Source: Streptomyces cyaneochromogenes
GTDB lineage: Bacteria; Actinomycetota; Actinomycetes; Streptomycetales; Streptomycetaceae
Length of the DNA stretch: 64,000 bases
Assembly (NCBI RefSeq): GCF_003963535.1
Contig: NZ_CP034539.1
Span: 3,906,001-3,970,000, forward strand
Direction of reading: 5' to 3'
This document shows, piece after piece, positions 7,283-15,161 of the stretch. Position 1 is the first letter of the stretch. Each line of letters opens with the position of its first letter. Made by a program: the position numbers and the translations under genes. Under the pieces are notes generated by a model that ran no database searches, was not told the origin of the DNA, and saw nothing but the letters and a program-made list of their open reading frames with translations.

Positions 7283-9631
7283 CTACTTCGCCGCTCTGCC
7301 GACCTCGACCGTGATCGTCGAGCCGTTCTCGGCTTCCTTGATGATCTTGATCTTGGTGTTGGTGTCAGTGATCTTGACGCCCGCGTACGGGGTCGCGGCG
7401 TCGTAGTACGTGTTGGTGCGGTCGTTGAAGACCGGCACCCCCGCACGCGACGGGATCCGGGCCGCGACGTCCGCGTTGTGCAGCGTCATGCCGTCCGTGC
7501 GGTACCGGCTGAACGGCGAGTCGTAGGACTGGATGCGGTTGCGCATCAGCGTGCCGTCGGTCCACTTCAGCGGAGTCGGGTGGGAGTCGACGGGCAGGAT
7601 CAGGCCGACACCGGGGTGCTGGCTGGTGTTGTTGTCCGGCTGCGAGGTGTCCCACTTCCAGATCAACAGGCCGTTCTGGTAGGCGTAGTGCTCCACCCAG
7701 CTCGGACGGGTCTTCGAGAAGCCGAAGTTGTACGGGCCGGTCTTCAGGGTCTTGTCGTACGACACGTACTGCCGGTTCTCGGCGATGTAGTACTGCGCGT
7801 AGTCCTTGGTGTAGGAAGCGCCCATGCGCGAGAAGCCGTTCACGGTCCAGGCCGCGTCCGCCTCCTCGGCACCGTCCGAGAACAGGGCGGAGCCGTCGGC
7901 GGTCACGGTGATCTCGTCGGCCGCGAAGCCCTTCATGGCCAGGCCGCCGTCGGTCGCGTAGCGGAAGCGCAGGTCAATCTTCTTGCCCGCGTAGGCGTCG
8001 AGCGGGAAGACCAGCTTCTGGTACGAGTCGACCGCGCCGTCCAGCGCCGGCTTGCCGCTGGCGTCACGGCCGATCTGAGCGCCGCCCGCCGTGCCGTCGA
8101 TCGCCGTCCAGTTGGCACCGCCGTCGGTCGACACCTCGGTGTAGAGGTAGTCGTAGCCCTTCTCGATCTCCCACCAGCCGTCGAGGCTGAGGGACGCGGA
8201 GGACTTGCCGGTGAGGTCCACGGACCGACTGAGCGTGTTCTTCAGGTTGTTGCCGCGGCCGCTCCACCACTGGGTCGCGCCCTTCGACGGAGTCACCAGC
8301 TCGGTGGTGACGGCCTTCTTCGGCAGCTCGACCACCAGTGCCTGCTTGTGCCGGGTGTTGTACTCGGCCACGCCCAGCTTGTGCTCGGACTCCGTCGCGG
8401 CCTTCGCCGTGTCGTACTTCAGCCAGCCCAGCTGCAGCTTGTCCCAGGCGGTCATGTCGCCGGGCAGGTCACCGATCTCGTTCTTGCCGGTGCCGAGCCA
8501 GGAACCGGAGGACATCAGGGTCCAGAAGCCGGTGGAGTTCTCGCCGCCCGCGGTGTCGTAGTGGTCCGGCAGACCGAGGTCGTGGCCGTACTCGTGGGCG
8601 TAGACGCCGAGGCCGCCGTTCTCCGGCTGGACGGTGTAGTCGCCGACCCAGATGCCGGTGGAGCCGACCTGGGCGCCGCCCATCTTGTTGTTCGCGGGGC
8701 CGGTGGCGCCGGCGTCGGTGCCGAACGCGTACCAGCGGTGCGCCCAAATGGCGTCCTCGCCCTGCGCGCCGCCGCCCGCGGACTCGTCCTCGCCGGCGTG
8801 CACGACCTGGAAGTGGTCGATGTAGCCGTCGGCCTCGTTGAAGTCGCCGTCACCGTCGAAGTCGTTGCGGTCCCACTGGTCGAACTTCGCGACGTCCGCC
8901 TTGATCTCCGCGTCGGTCTTCCCAGCCGCCTTCTGCTGGGAGACCCACGCGTTCAGACCGTCGCTGACGACGTTCCACACGCTGGGGCAGTTGGTGTCGC
9001 CGCAGGCGTTGTTGCCGTAGCGGGCCTCGTTGTACGGGACCTTGACCCAGTCGGTGACCTCGCCCTCGACCGAGTAGCGGCCCGAGGACTGCTTCTCGTA
9101 GTACTTCTTCAGCGACTCGGTCTTCTTGCCGGTGCCGAAGTACAGGTCCTGGAAGTGCTTCTGGTTGTAGTCCGCCTGCCAGGCCGTGGAGTTGTCCTCG
9201 GCCCGGTCGGGCTCGGCTATCTGGTTGTGCGCGGGGCCGGGCGTGCCGCCGAACTCGCTGACCTTGTCGCCGAACTCGACCAGGATCGTGAATATCCGGT
9301 CCGTCTTCTCGCGGCCCAGCTCGACGTACTTGCTGTCGCCCTTCTTGCTCTTGAGCTCGACGACCTTCGAGCCGTCGCGGTCCTTCACCTTGGCCTTGCC
9401 GGATATGACCTGGTTCAGGGCTTCTTCGCGCTGAGCCTCCCGGGTCCTGGTCAGGGGGCCTTCCAGGTTGTGGTCGGCGTGAGGGTGCTCCGCCGGGTCA
9501 TGGCGCTCCACGGACGGCTCCGCCGCGCCCTCGCCGGCCTGAGCCACCGCGAAGGTCGAGAACGTCGCCGCTGCCGTCGCGAGCGCGACGGTTGTTGCCG
9601 CCGCTCTGAACGTCCAGGGTCTACTGGTCAC
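7283..9631 (-). CDS. Secreted immune inhibitor A-type metalloprotease (peptidase M6)
   Basis: About 782 residues from GTG 9631, which has GGAGG seven bases upstream. An in-frame ATG at 9682 would add 17 residues before the signal peptide. The signal peptide reads FRAAATTVALATAAATFSTFAVAQA. A propeptide rich in charged repeats follows, then the catalytic domain with HEYGHDLGLPDHYD (zinc motif from about residue 346) and a calcium-like DRNDFDGDGDF upstream. The C-terminal half carries beta-rich carbohydrate-binding-like or MAM-like segments. M6 enzymes are exported and degrade host or environmental proteins. The upstream region has two inverted repeats, suggesting tight regulation. Confidence 0.93.
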   Translation of the reverse strand: MTSRPWTFRAAATTVALATAAATFSTFAVAQAGEGAAEPSVERHDPAEHPHADHNLEGPLTRTREAQREEALNQVISGKAKVKDRDGSKVVELKSKKGDSKYVELGREKTDRIFTILVEFGDKVSEFGGTPGPAHNQIAEPDRAEDNSTAWQADYNQKHFQDLYFGTGKKTESLKKYYEKQSSGRYSVEGEVTDWVKVPYNEARYGNNACGDTNCPSVWNVVSDGLNAWVSQQKAAGKTDAEIKADVAKFDQWDRNDFDGDGDFNEADGYIDHFQVVHAGEDESAGGGAQGEDAIWAHRWYAFGTDAGATGPANNKMGGAQVGSTGIWVGDYTVQPENGGLGVYAHEYGHDLGLPDHYDTAGGENSTGFWTLMSSGSWLGTGKNEIGDLPGDMTAWDKLQLGWLKYDTAKAATESEHKLGVAEYNTRHKQALVVELPKKAVTTELVTPSKGATQWWSGRGNNLKNTLSRSVDLTGKSSASLSLDGWWEIEKGYDYLYTEVSTDGGANWTAIDGTAGGAQIGRDASGKPALDGAVDSYQKLVFPLDAYAGKKIDLRFRYATDGGLAMKGFAADEITVTADGSALFSDGAEEADAAWTVNGFSRMGASYTKDYAQYYIAENRQYVSYDKTLKTGPYNFGFSKTRPSWVEHYAYQNGLLIWKWDTSQPDNNTSQHPGVGLILPVDSHPTPLKWTDGTLMRNRIQSYDSPFSRYRTDGMTLHNADVAARIPSRAGVPVFNDRTNTYYDAATPYAGVKITDTNTKIKIIKEAENGSTITVEVGRAAK

Positions 9632-9713
9632 TTGCTGCCTCCCCCGCGTCCGGGCGCGCGGAATGAAGGGGGTCCTGGTCATGGAGGGTCCGCGCGCGCC
9701 TGATCAACGCGTG

Positions 9714-9737
9714 TAGTCAAGTGACGACATTTGACTA
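9714..9737. promoter_or_regulatory. Inverted repeat upstream of the M6 protease, site 1
   Basis: TAGTCAA-N10-TTGACTA, a perfect 7+7 dyad about 83 bases upstream of the protease GTG start. The spacing suits a dimeric DNA-binding protein. Confidence 0.45.
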
Positions 9738-9760
9738 GAGGTTAACCAGAAAAAACAGAC

Positions 9761-9780
9761 CTTGACTTGAGCAGGTCAAG
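9761..9780. promoter_or_regulatory. Inverted repeat upstream of the M6 protease, site 2
   Basis: CTTGAC-N8-GTCAAG shares the TTGAC/GTCAA core with site 1, 24 bases further upstream. Two similar sites in one promoter point to cooperative binding of one regulator. Because TTGAC is also a -35 consensus, the dyads may overlap promoter elements. Confidence 0.4.
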
Positions 9781-10025
9781 TGCACTATGCGGAGTCGATG
9801 TTCGTTTTACGGACAACCACTCTTGGCCCAACGGGCGCGTGTGACCGTCCACTTGGTGGACGGTATGAACCAGTGCGCCCCCCGTGCACCGGCACTGTTG
9901 GTTAGGTCACGCTTACGGTTTGTTCCACTCGGGCATGCACGCGGTTAGAGTCGGATGGCGGAACGCCCGGACGTCGGCGGAAAGCCAGGCCGAGACCCCC
10001 GTGCACCCCTGATTCCGAGGACACG

Positions 10026-10283
10026 ATGATCATGCCTCGTCCGACTGCCGCACAGCTCGCCTACGGCTCGTGCACCGTGATCTTCTCGACGCTCGCCATG
10101 CTGCTGCTGTCGCAGACGAGTTCGGGTGCGGGGATCGCGGTCATCGCCGTATCGGCGCTCCTGCTCGGGCTGCTGGTCGCCATGACGGTGCCCATGCCCA
10201 GGAGGACCCGCGTGGTGACGGTACGCAAGCCCGCCGACACCGACGCACAGCACTCCGAGGAGCCCGTACTCACCCAGTCCTGA
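10026..10283 (+). CDS. Small two-helix membrane protein
   Basis: 85 residues with ATG at 10026 (or 10032) behind a GAGGACACG sequence. Two hydrophobic helices (about 11-29 and 36-56) are separated by a short Ser/Gly-rich turn. A basic segment (PRRTRVVTVRK) and an acidic tail follow. No catalytic motif. It converges on the RDD gene with only 11 bases between the stops. The role is unknown; the topology suggests a small integral plasma membrane protein. Confidence 0.7.
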   Translation: MIMPRPTAAQLAYGSCTVIFSTLAMLLLSQTSSGAGIAVIAVSALLLGLLVAMTVPMPRRTRVVTVRKPADTDAQHSEEPVLTQS

Positions 10284-10294
10284 CCTTCGGTGCG

Positions 10295-10942
10295 TCAGGT
10301 GCCGGTGCTGACCACCACCGTCTTCGCCGACTTGTCGTGCAGGCCCTGCTTGTAGGGCTTGTCGAAGAAGCTCCAGCCGCCGGCGATCGCGGTCCAGATA
10401 CAGGCGCAGCAGAACGCGAACGGGATCCACAGCACCGCCGCCCGGATCAGCGAGGTCTGCACGGAGGGGGTGGCGCCGTTGTCGAGGTTGGCCACCCGCA
10501 TGTTGAGCAGCTTCTTGCCGAGCGTCTGTCCCGTTTTGGCGATCATGAAGGTGTCGTAGCCGATGAACAGCACGGCGGCGACCAGGGACTGCACGAAGGA
10601 CTTGCTGTACTCCACCTGGTCGGTGTCCACGTCGTACTCGGTGACGCCGAACCCCCAGGTGAGCAGCCAGACGACGACACCCACGAGGATCATGTCGATG
10701 ATGCGCGCCAGTGTGCGCTTGCCGCTGTCGGCGAGCGGCGGCATCCCGGCGAGCGGGTCGGTGGGATACCCGCCGCCGCCGTACGGATCACCGCCACCGC
10801 CGTGGGGCGGCGGGGGCTGGCTGCCGTACGGCGGCTGATCGCCGTACGGCGAACCCGAGCCCCCGGCCGGCGGGGGCTGTTTCCTGAACGGGTCGTCTTC
10901 CGGGGGCGGCTGACCGGAGCCGGGAGGCGGTTCGCTGCTCAT
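10295..10942 (-). CDS. RDD family membrane protein
   Basis: 215 residues. A Pro/Gly/Tyr-rich cytoplasmic N-terminus (about 1-75) precedes an RDD domain with KRTLARIIDMILVGVVVWLL, a second helix, GQTLGKKLLNMRV and a third helix near WIPFAFCC. The Arg/Asp pair in the first helix gives the family its name. RDD proteins are plasma membrane proteins, some implicated in Na+ or Li+/H+ exchange, but most have no assigned function. A second RDD gene lies directly upstream on the same strand. Confidence 0.88.
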   Translation of the reverse strand: MSSEPPPGSGQPPPEDDPFRKQPPPAGGSGSPYGDQPPYGSQPPPPHGGGGDPYGGGGYPTDPLAGMPPLADSGKRTLARIIDMILVGVVVWLLTWGFGVTEYDVDTDQVEYSKSFVQSLVAAVLFIGYDTFMIAKTGQTLGKKLLNMRVANLDNGATPSVQTSLIRAAVLWIPFAFCCACIWTAIAGGWSFFDKPYKQGLHDKSAKTVVVSTGT

Positions 10943-11066
10943 GGCCCGAGTCGACCGCGAACCCAACGGCTTCGCATCCGGCGCGGGGCCGTCCGGAGTA
11001 CGGAATCGTCCGGGCCGTTCGCCTCAGAGGGTGACCCCGCGAAGGACGTAGGGCGGACGGACGCGG

Positions 11067-12602
11067 TCAGCCGGCGACGAAGGTACGGGCCGCCTTGTCG
11101 TGCAGGCACTGGTTCCAGGGCCGGTCGAACAGGCACCACGCGACGCCGACGACGCCGATGACGAGCAGGTTGGGGATGGTGAAGACGAGCCAGCGGCGCA
11201 GGGCCGCGCCGAACTCCGGGGGCTCGTGGGCCTCGATGTCCCGCACCTCCAGGCCGAGCAGCTTCTTGCCCAGCGTGCGGCCCCACTTGGCGGTGGGCAG
11301 GACCTCGTAGACGAGCCCGACCAGCAGCAGGACGGCCAGGATGATGCCCAGGTACACCGATGTCGTGCCGTCCAGCAGCCACACGGTGACCGTCTCGCCG
11401 GAGAGCCTGGCGGTGTCGATCTTCTCGTTGACGTGGTCGACCGCCTTGATGCCCAGCGGCACGGCGGCGGCCGAAGTGACGGCGGCCACCACGAAGTTGT
11501 CCAGCATCCGGGCCACCAGCCGCTTGCCGAGGCTCGCCGGGCGGGCGGCGGCCTGGCGCATGGCGGCCGCCTGGAAGATGTCCTCGACCGGGGGCTTCCA
11601 CGGGGCGACCGGCTGGTCGTCACCCGCGAGCCGGTGCACCTGCTGCGCCCAGGAGGACTGGCCGCCGCCGGCCCCGGCCGCCATGGGCTGCGGGCCGCCC
11701 TGCTGGGGGACGCTGGGGGCAGCCTGCTGCGGGCCGGAGAGCGACGTGGGGGCCGCGGGGGCGGCCGGGGCACCGGCACCGGCCTGAGCGCCCGCCTGAG
11801 CCGGTCCCTGGGCCTGTCCCTGGGCCACCGCGGCGCGGTCGGCGGCGGCCTTCCCGGCGCCGAAGCCGGGGCCCTGCGGAGCGTCGGCCGCGGAGGGGCG
11901 GCCCGCGTCCGGACGTGCGGCGCCCGGGCCGGCGGACGCGCCCGTGCTCCCGGCCTGCGCCCCGGCCGCCCCGCCCTGCTGCGGCGTGCGCGGGGAGAGC
12001 GCGCGGATGGCCATGGTGCCGTCGACGGGCGCGGGGCCCGCGGGATTCGGGATGCTGGGGGCGGCCTGCCCGGAAGCGCCGGCGGACGCCGCTCCCCCGG
12101 CTCCCGCGACCGGCCGGCGGATCATGAACGTGTCGCCGGAGGCGAGGCCCGCGGAGTCCGCGTCCGGCTCGGCAGGGGAACTCGCCGCCGAGCCGTCCGG
12201 CTGCGCCACGCGCGGGTCGGTGCCCGGCTGGGCGCCCCAGGAGACGCGGCTGTCCTGGTCGCCGCCGAAACCGGACTGGCGCGAGGGGTCGGCGCCCCAG
12301 GCGGACGCCGGCTCGGGTCGGCTGCCGTGCGGGCCGCCGTCGGACGCGGGCTCCTGGGCCGACTCCTCGTCGAAGAAGTGCGGGCCGGTCTCCTCGACGG
12401 GGGCGGCCGCGGCGGCCGCGCGCTGGGCAGGCTGCGCGCCCGGCGGCGGGGCGAGCGTTTCGCCGTCCGTCGGTGCGGGACGGCTGGTGCCCGGCACCCA
12501 GGAGGCACCGTTCCAGTACCGGACATATCCAGGAATGGACGGGTCCGGGTAGTACCCATCGCGGGGCCTGTCGTCACCGGGGGCCGGGGTTGGGGCGCTC
12601 AT
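11067..12602 (-). CDS. RDD family membrane protein with N-terminal DUF2510 and long disordered linker
   Basis: About 511 residues from ATG 12602; the open frame continues upstream only through the repeat region. Residues about 10-40 (DGYYPDPSIPGYVRYWNGASW) match DUF2510, a short motif found at the N-terminus of actinobacterial membrane proteins. Roughly 300 Ala/Gly/Pro/Gln-rich residues follow. The RDD domain (ASLGKRLVARMLDNFVVAAV, later GRTLGKKLLGLEV) is at the C-terminus with three helices. It is paralogous to the downstream RDD gene. The function is unknown. The long low-complexity linker is probably disordered and cytoplasmic. Confidence 0.85.
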   Translation of the reverse strand: MSAPTPAPGDDRPRDGYYPDPSIPGYVRYWNGASWVPGTSRPAPTDGETLAPPPGAQPAQRAAAAAAPVEETGPHFFDEESAQEPASDGGPHGSRPEPASAWGADPSRQSGFGGDQDSRVSWGAQPGTDPRVAQPDGSAASSPAEPDADSAGLASGDTFMIRRPVAGAGGAASAGASGQAAPSIPNPAGPAPVDGTMAIRALSPRTPQQGGAAGAQAGSTGASAGPGAARPDAGRPSAADAPQGPGFGAGKAAADRAAVAQGQAQGPAQAGAQAGAGAPAAPAAPTSLSGPQQAAPSVPQQGGPQPMAAGAGGGQSSWAQQVHRLAGDDQPVAPWKPPVEDIFQAAAMRQAAARPASLGKRLVARMLDNFVVAAVTSAAAVPLGIKAVDHVNEKIDTARLSGETVTVWLLDGTTSVYLGIILAVLLLVGLVYEVLPTAKWGRTLGKKLLGLEVRDIEAHEPPEFGAALRRWLVFTIPNLLVIGVVGVAWCLFDRPWNQCLHDKAARTFVAG

Positions 12603-12653
12603 GTCCGTCGTCCGGTATCTGCTCGAGGGTCTATTGGGGGCCTCCACATCTAT

Positions 12654-12737
12654 CAGACGCACGCAACAAGCACCGCCCGTCCCGCAGGACCCACCCCTTT
12701 CCGGGCAACCTCGTACACGTACTTCACAAGGATCGGA
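12654..12737. repeat. 84-bp direct repeat, copy A
   Basis: Identical over all 84 bases to 12857-12940, in the same orientation, with start points 203 bp apart. Flanks differ on both sides. Both copies begin CAGACGCACGCAACAAGC and end CACAAGGATCGGA. Confidence 0.9.
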
Positions 12738-12821
12738 ACCCTGGCGCGGAAGACCGGCAGCACTCGATCGGGGCTGAGGCGCGGCGGCGTCTGTTGGGGC
12801 AACGACGCCCGTCCCTTGGCT

Positions 12822-12845
12822 GGGGGTCCGGGGGTTATCCCCCGG
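12822..12845 (+). repeat. Dispersed G-rich repeat element, copy 2
   Basis: Plus-strand copy of the 24-bp element at 1539-1562, differing at one base. It sits between the two 84-bp repeats, 11 bases before copy B. Confidence 0.6.
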
Positions 12846-12856
12846 GAAAGCACAGC

Positions 12857-12940
12857 CAGACGCACGCAACAAGCACCGCCCGTCCCGCAGGACCCACCCC
12901 TTTCCGGGCAACCTCGTACACGTACTTCACAAGGATCGGA
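12857..12940. repeat. 84-bp direct repeat, copy B
   Basis: Second exact copy of the 84-bp element. Perfect identity implies recent duplication or selection or conversion. No target-site duplication or terminal inverted repeats were seen. Confidence 0.9.
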
Positions 12941-13218
12941 CGCACACGAGAACACGGGCGGCACCCGGTCGGAGTCGCTTGACGCGGGCCCCCTTTCGGG
13001 TAGGGCCGGCCCTGCGTCGGCCAGGGGGTCCCGGGGCCCGCGGCGGAGCCGCTGATGTCACAGCCCCCGGCGTTGCAGCACACGGATCGGAACCCGGCGG
13101 GACAGGCCCGGAAAAAATCTCCGCGAACCCGCGTAATGATCCGGCCCCCTTCTCGCTCTCCACTCGTACGGGCCCGCCCAAGGGCCCCGCACACGTCACG
13201 GGAGAGGACATCCACGCC

Positions 13219-13632
13219 ATGCACCACACCGTCATCGAGCGCGAGCTGGAGCTCAAGCTGATCCTGTCGCCCGAGCGGAGCGTCGCCGTGCCGGCCCGGC
13301 TGAGCTACCACAGTGACGATCCGTACGCCGTCCACGTCACCTTCCACATCAACTCCGAGCATCCCGTGTACTGGACCTTCTCCCGTGAGCTGCTCGTCGA
13401 GGGTGTGTTCCGGCCGTGCGGGCACGGGGACGTGCGGGTGTGGCCGACGAAGGTCGAGGGCCGCAGCGTCGTGCTGATGGCGCTGAGTTCGCCGGACGGG
13501 GACGCGCTGCTGGAGGCGCCGGCGGTCCAGGTGTCGGCCTGGCTGGAGCGGACCCTGCGGGTGGTGCCCCCCGGGTCCGAGGGCGAGCAGCTGGGGATCG
13601 ACGACGCGCTCGACCAGTTGCTGGCCCAGTGA
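13219..13632 (+). CDS. ssgG: SsgA-like sporulation/cell-division protein
   Basis: 137 residues from ATG 13219, with GGAGAGGA 11 bases upstream; the frame is open further 5' but without homology. SALP hallmarks are ordered as in the family: RLSYHSDDPYAVHVTFH, WTFSRELLVEGVFRP, GHGDVRVWPT and LSSPDGDALLEAPA. SsgA-like proteins control septum placement and cell-wall remodelling during aerial hyphal sporulation and occur only in morphologically complex actinobacteria. The symbol is based on position next to the FAD oxidase and TPR genes, as I recall for S. coelicolor ssgG; SsgG helps control septum-site placement. SALP membership is sure, the paralogue letter less so. Confidence 0.8.
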   Translation: MHHTVIERELELKLILSPERSVAVPARLSYHSDDPYAVHVTFHINSEHPVYWTFSRELLVEGVFRPCGHGDVRVWPTKVEGRSVVLMALSSPDGDALLEAPAVQVSAWLERTLRVVPPGSEGEQLGIDDALDQLLAQ

Positions 13633-13651
13633 GACGTGCCGCGGCGACGCG

Positions 13652-15052
13652 TCAGAACAGCTTGCCCGGGTTCAGGAGGCCCAGTGGGTCGAAGGCCTGC
13701 TTGATCGCCCGCTGCATCTCGATCCCGACCGGGCCGATCTCGCGCGCCAGCCACTCCTTCTTCAGGACGCCCACGCCGTGCTCGCCGGTGATCGTGCCGC
13801 CGAGTTCCAGGCCGAGGGCCATGATCTCGTCGAAGGACTCGCGGGCGCGCCGGGACTCGTCGGCGTCGGCCGCGTCGAAGCACACGGTCGGGTGGGTGTT
13901 GCCGTCACCCGCGTGCGCGACGACCCCTATGGTGAGCTGGTGCTTGTCGGCGATCCGCTCGACGCCCTCGATCAGGTCGCCGAGCCGCGAACGGGGCACG
14001 CACACGTCGTCGATCATCGTCACGCCGCGCACCGCTTCGAGCGCGGTGAGGGACAACCGCCGTGCCTGGAGGAGGAGTTCGGACTCGGCCGCGTCGTCCG
14101 CCGGGACCACCTGGGTGGCGCCGGCCGCCTCGCAGAGCGCGCCGACGGCTGCGAGGTCGGGGGCGGGGTCCGGGGTGTCGAAGGCGGCCAGGAGGAGGGC
14201 CTCCGTGGTCTCCGGCAGCCCCATGTGCGCCAGGTCGTTGACGGCCTTCACCGTCGTACGGTCCATGAGTTCGAGCAGTGACGGGACGTGCCCGCCGGCC
14301 ATGATCCGGCACACCGCGTCGCAGGCGGCGGCCGCGGACGCGAACTCGGCGGCGAGCACCAGCTGCTGCGGCGGCTGCGGCTTGAGCGCCAGGACGGCCC
14401 GTACGACGATGCCGAGCGAGCCCTCGGAGCCGACGAAGAGGCGGGTCAGGTCGTATCCCGCGACGCCCTTGGCCGTGCGGCGGCCCGTGGTCATCAGGCG
14501 TCCGTCGGCGAGGACGACGTCCAGTCCGAGGACGTACTCCGCCGTCACCCCGTACTTCACACAGCACAGGCCCCCGGAGGCCGTGCCGATGTTGCCGCCG
14601 ATGGTGCACATCTCCCAGCTGGACGGGTCCGGCGGGTAGTACAGGCCCAGCTCGTTCACCGCGCGGGAGAGGGTCGCGTTGATCACGCCGGGTTCGACGA
14701 CCGCGATGCGGTCGACCGGGTTGATCTCCAGGATGCGGTCCATCTTCGTCAGGGACAGCACGATGCAGCCGTCGGAGGCGTTGGCGCCGCCCGACAGGCC
14801 CGTGCGGGCGCCCTGCGGGACGACCGGGACGCGCAGTTCGGTGGCGGTGCGCATGACGTGCTGGACCTCTTCGACCGTGCGCGGGAGCACGACCACCGCC
14901 GGGGCGCCGGCCGGGCAGAAGCTGGCCATGTCGTTGGCATAGGCGGCGGTGACGTCGGGGTCGGTCAGGACGGCCTCGGCGGGCAGACCCGCGAGCAGCC
15001 GCTCGGTGAGGTCACCCTGGGCCTGGTCGGGTGCGGTTTCGATACGGCTCAT
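13652..15052 (-). CDS. FAD-linked oxidase, glycolate oxidase GlcD-like
   Basis: About 466 residues from ATG 15052. The N-terminal half is a PCMH-type FAD domain: PAVVVLPRTVEEVQHVMRTA, VVPQGARTGLSGGANA (pyrophosphate-binding) and GGNIGTASGGLCCVKYGVT. The C-terminal half is the FAD-oxidase C domain with VVAHAGDGNTHP and ITGEHGVGVLKKEW. It should oxidise a 2-hydroxy acid such as glycolate or D-lactate. The Fe-S partner GlcF is not encoded nearby, so the electron acceptor is unclear. It converges on ssgG and diverges from the TPR gene. Confidence 0.9.
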   Translation of the reverse strand: MSRIETAPDQAQGDLTERLLAGLPAEAVLTDPDVTAAYANDMASFCPAGAPAVVVLPRTVEEVQHVMRTATELRVPVVPQGARTGLSGGANASDGCIVLSLTKMDRILEINPVDRIAVVEPGVINATLSRAVNELGLYYPPDPSSWEMCTIGGNIGTASGGLCCVKYGVTAEYVLGLDVVLADGRLMTTGRRTAKGVAGYDLTRLFVGSEGSLGIVVRAVLALKPQPPQQLVLAAEFASAAAACDAVCRIMAGGHVPSLLELMDRTTVKAVNDLAHMGLPETTEALLLAAFDTPDPAPDLAAVGALCEAAGATQVVPADDAAESELLLQARRLSLTALEAVRGVTMIDDVCVPRSRLGDLIEGVERIADKHQLTIGVVAHAGDGNTHPTVCFDAADADESRRARESFDEIMALGLELGGTITGEHGVGVLKKEWLAREIGPVGIEMQRAIKQAFDPLGLLNPGKLF

Positions 15053-15161
15053 GATCACAGCGTGACACCCGGGGCCATCGGTGTGAACCCCGCGTACGGC
15101 AGCCGACGTAAGGCGGGTGTGGTCGTCGTATTGACGCCATCTTTCACGCACAGTGAGCGCC

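Larger units (their letters stand above)
9632..10025. other. Intergenic regulatory region of the M6 protease
   Basis: No gene is visible. The segment 9710-9800 is conspicuously AT-rich for this chromosome and holds two inverted repeats plus TTGAC hexamers suitable for a protease promoter on the minus strand. The rest is leader of the small membrane protein gene at 10026. Confidence 0.5.
12603..13218. other. Repeat-bearing intergenic region upstream of ssgG
   Basis: 616 bp without a supportable gene between divergent RDD and ssgG genes. It holds the two exact 84-bp repeats (12654-12737 and 12857-12940) and one copy of the 24-bp G-rich element. A further GC-rich stretch at 13000-13080 contains palindromic GGGCCGGCCC-like sequence. 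Open frames crossing it on both strands lack ribosome binding sites. Confidence 0.6.

Noticed and set aside
7208..9703. 831-codon open frame on the plus strand antisense to the M6 protease
   Set aside because: It is a GC-rich shadow. The translation is Val/Arg/Gly-rich with no domain, while the minus-strand frame has a signal peptide and HExxH motif.
12603..13218. Coding frames crossing the 84-bp repeats, including an upstream extension of the RDD gene and of ssgG
   Set aside because: Homology begins at the internal ATGs (12602 and 13219), each in a normal context, and the extended parts are repeat-derived with no conserved residues.
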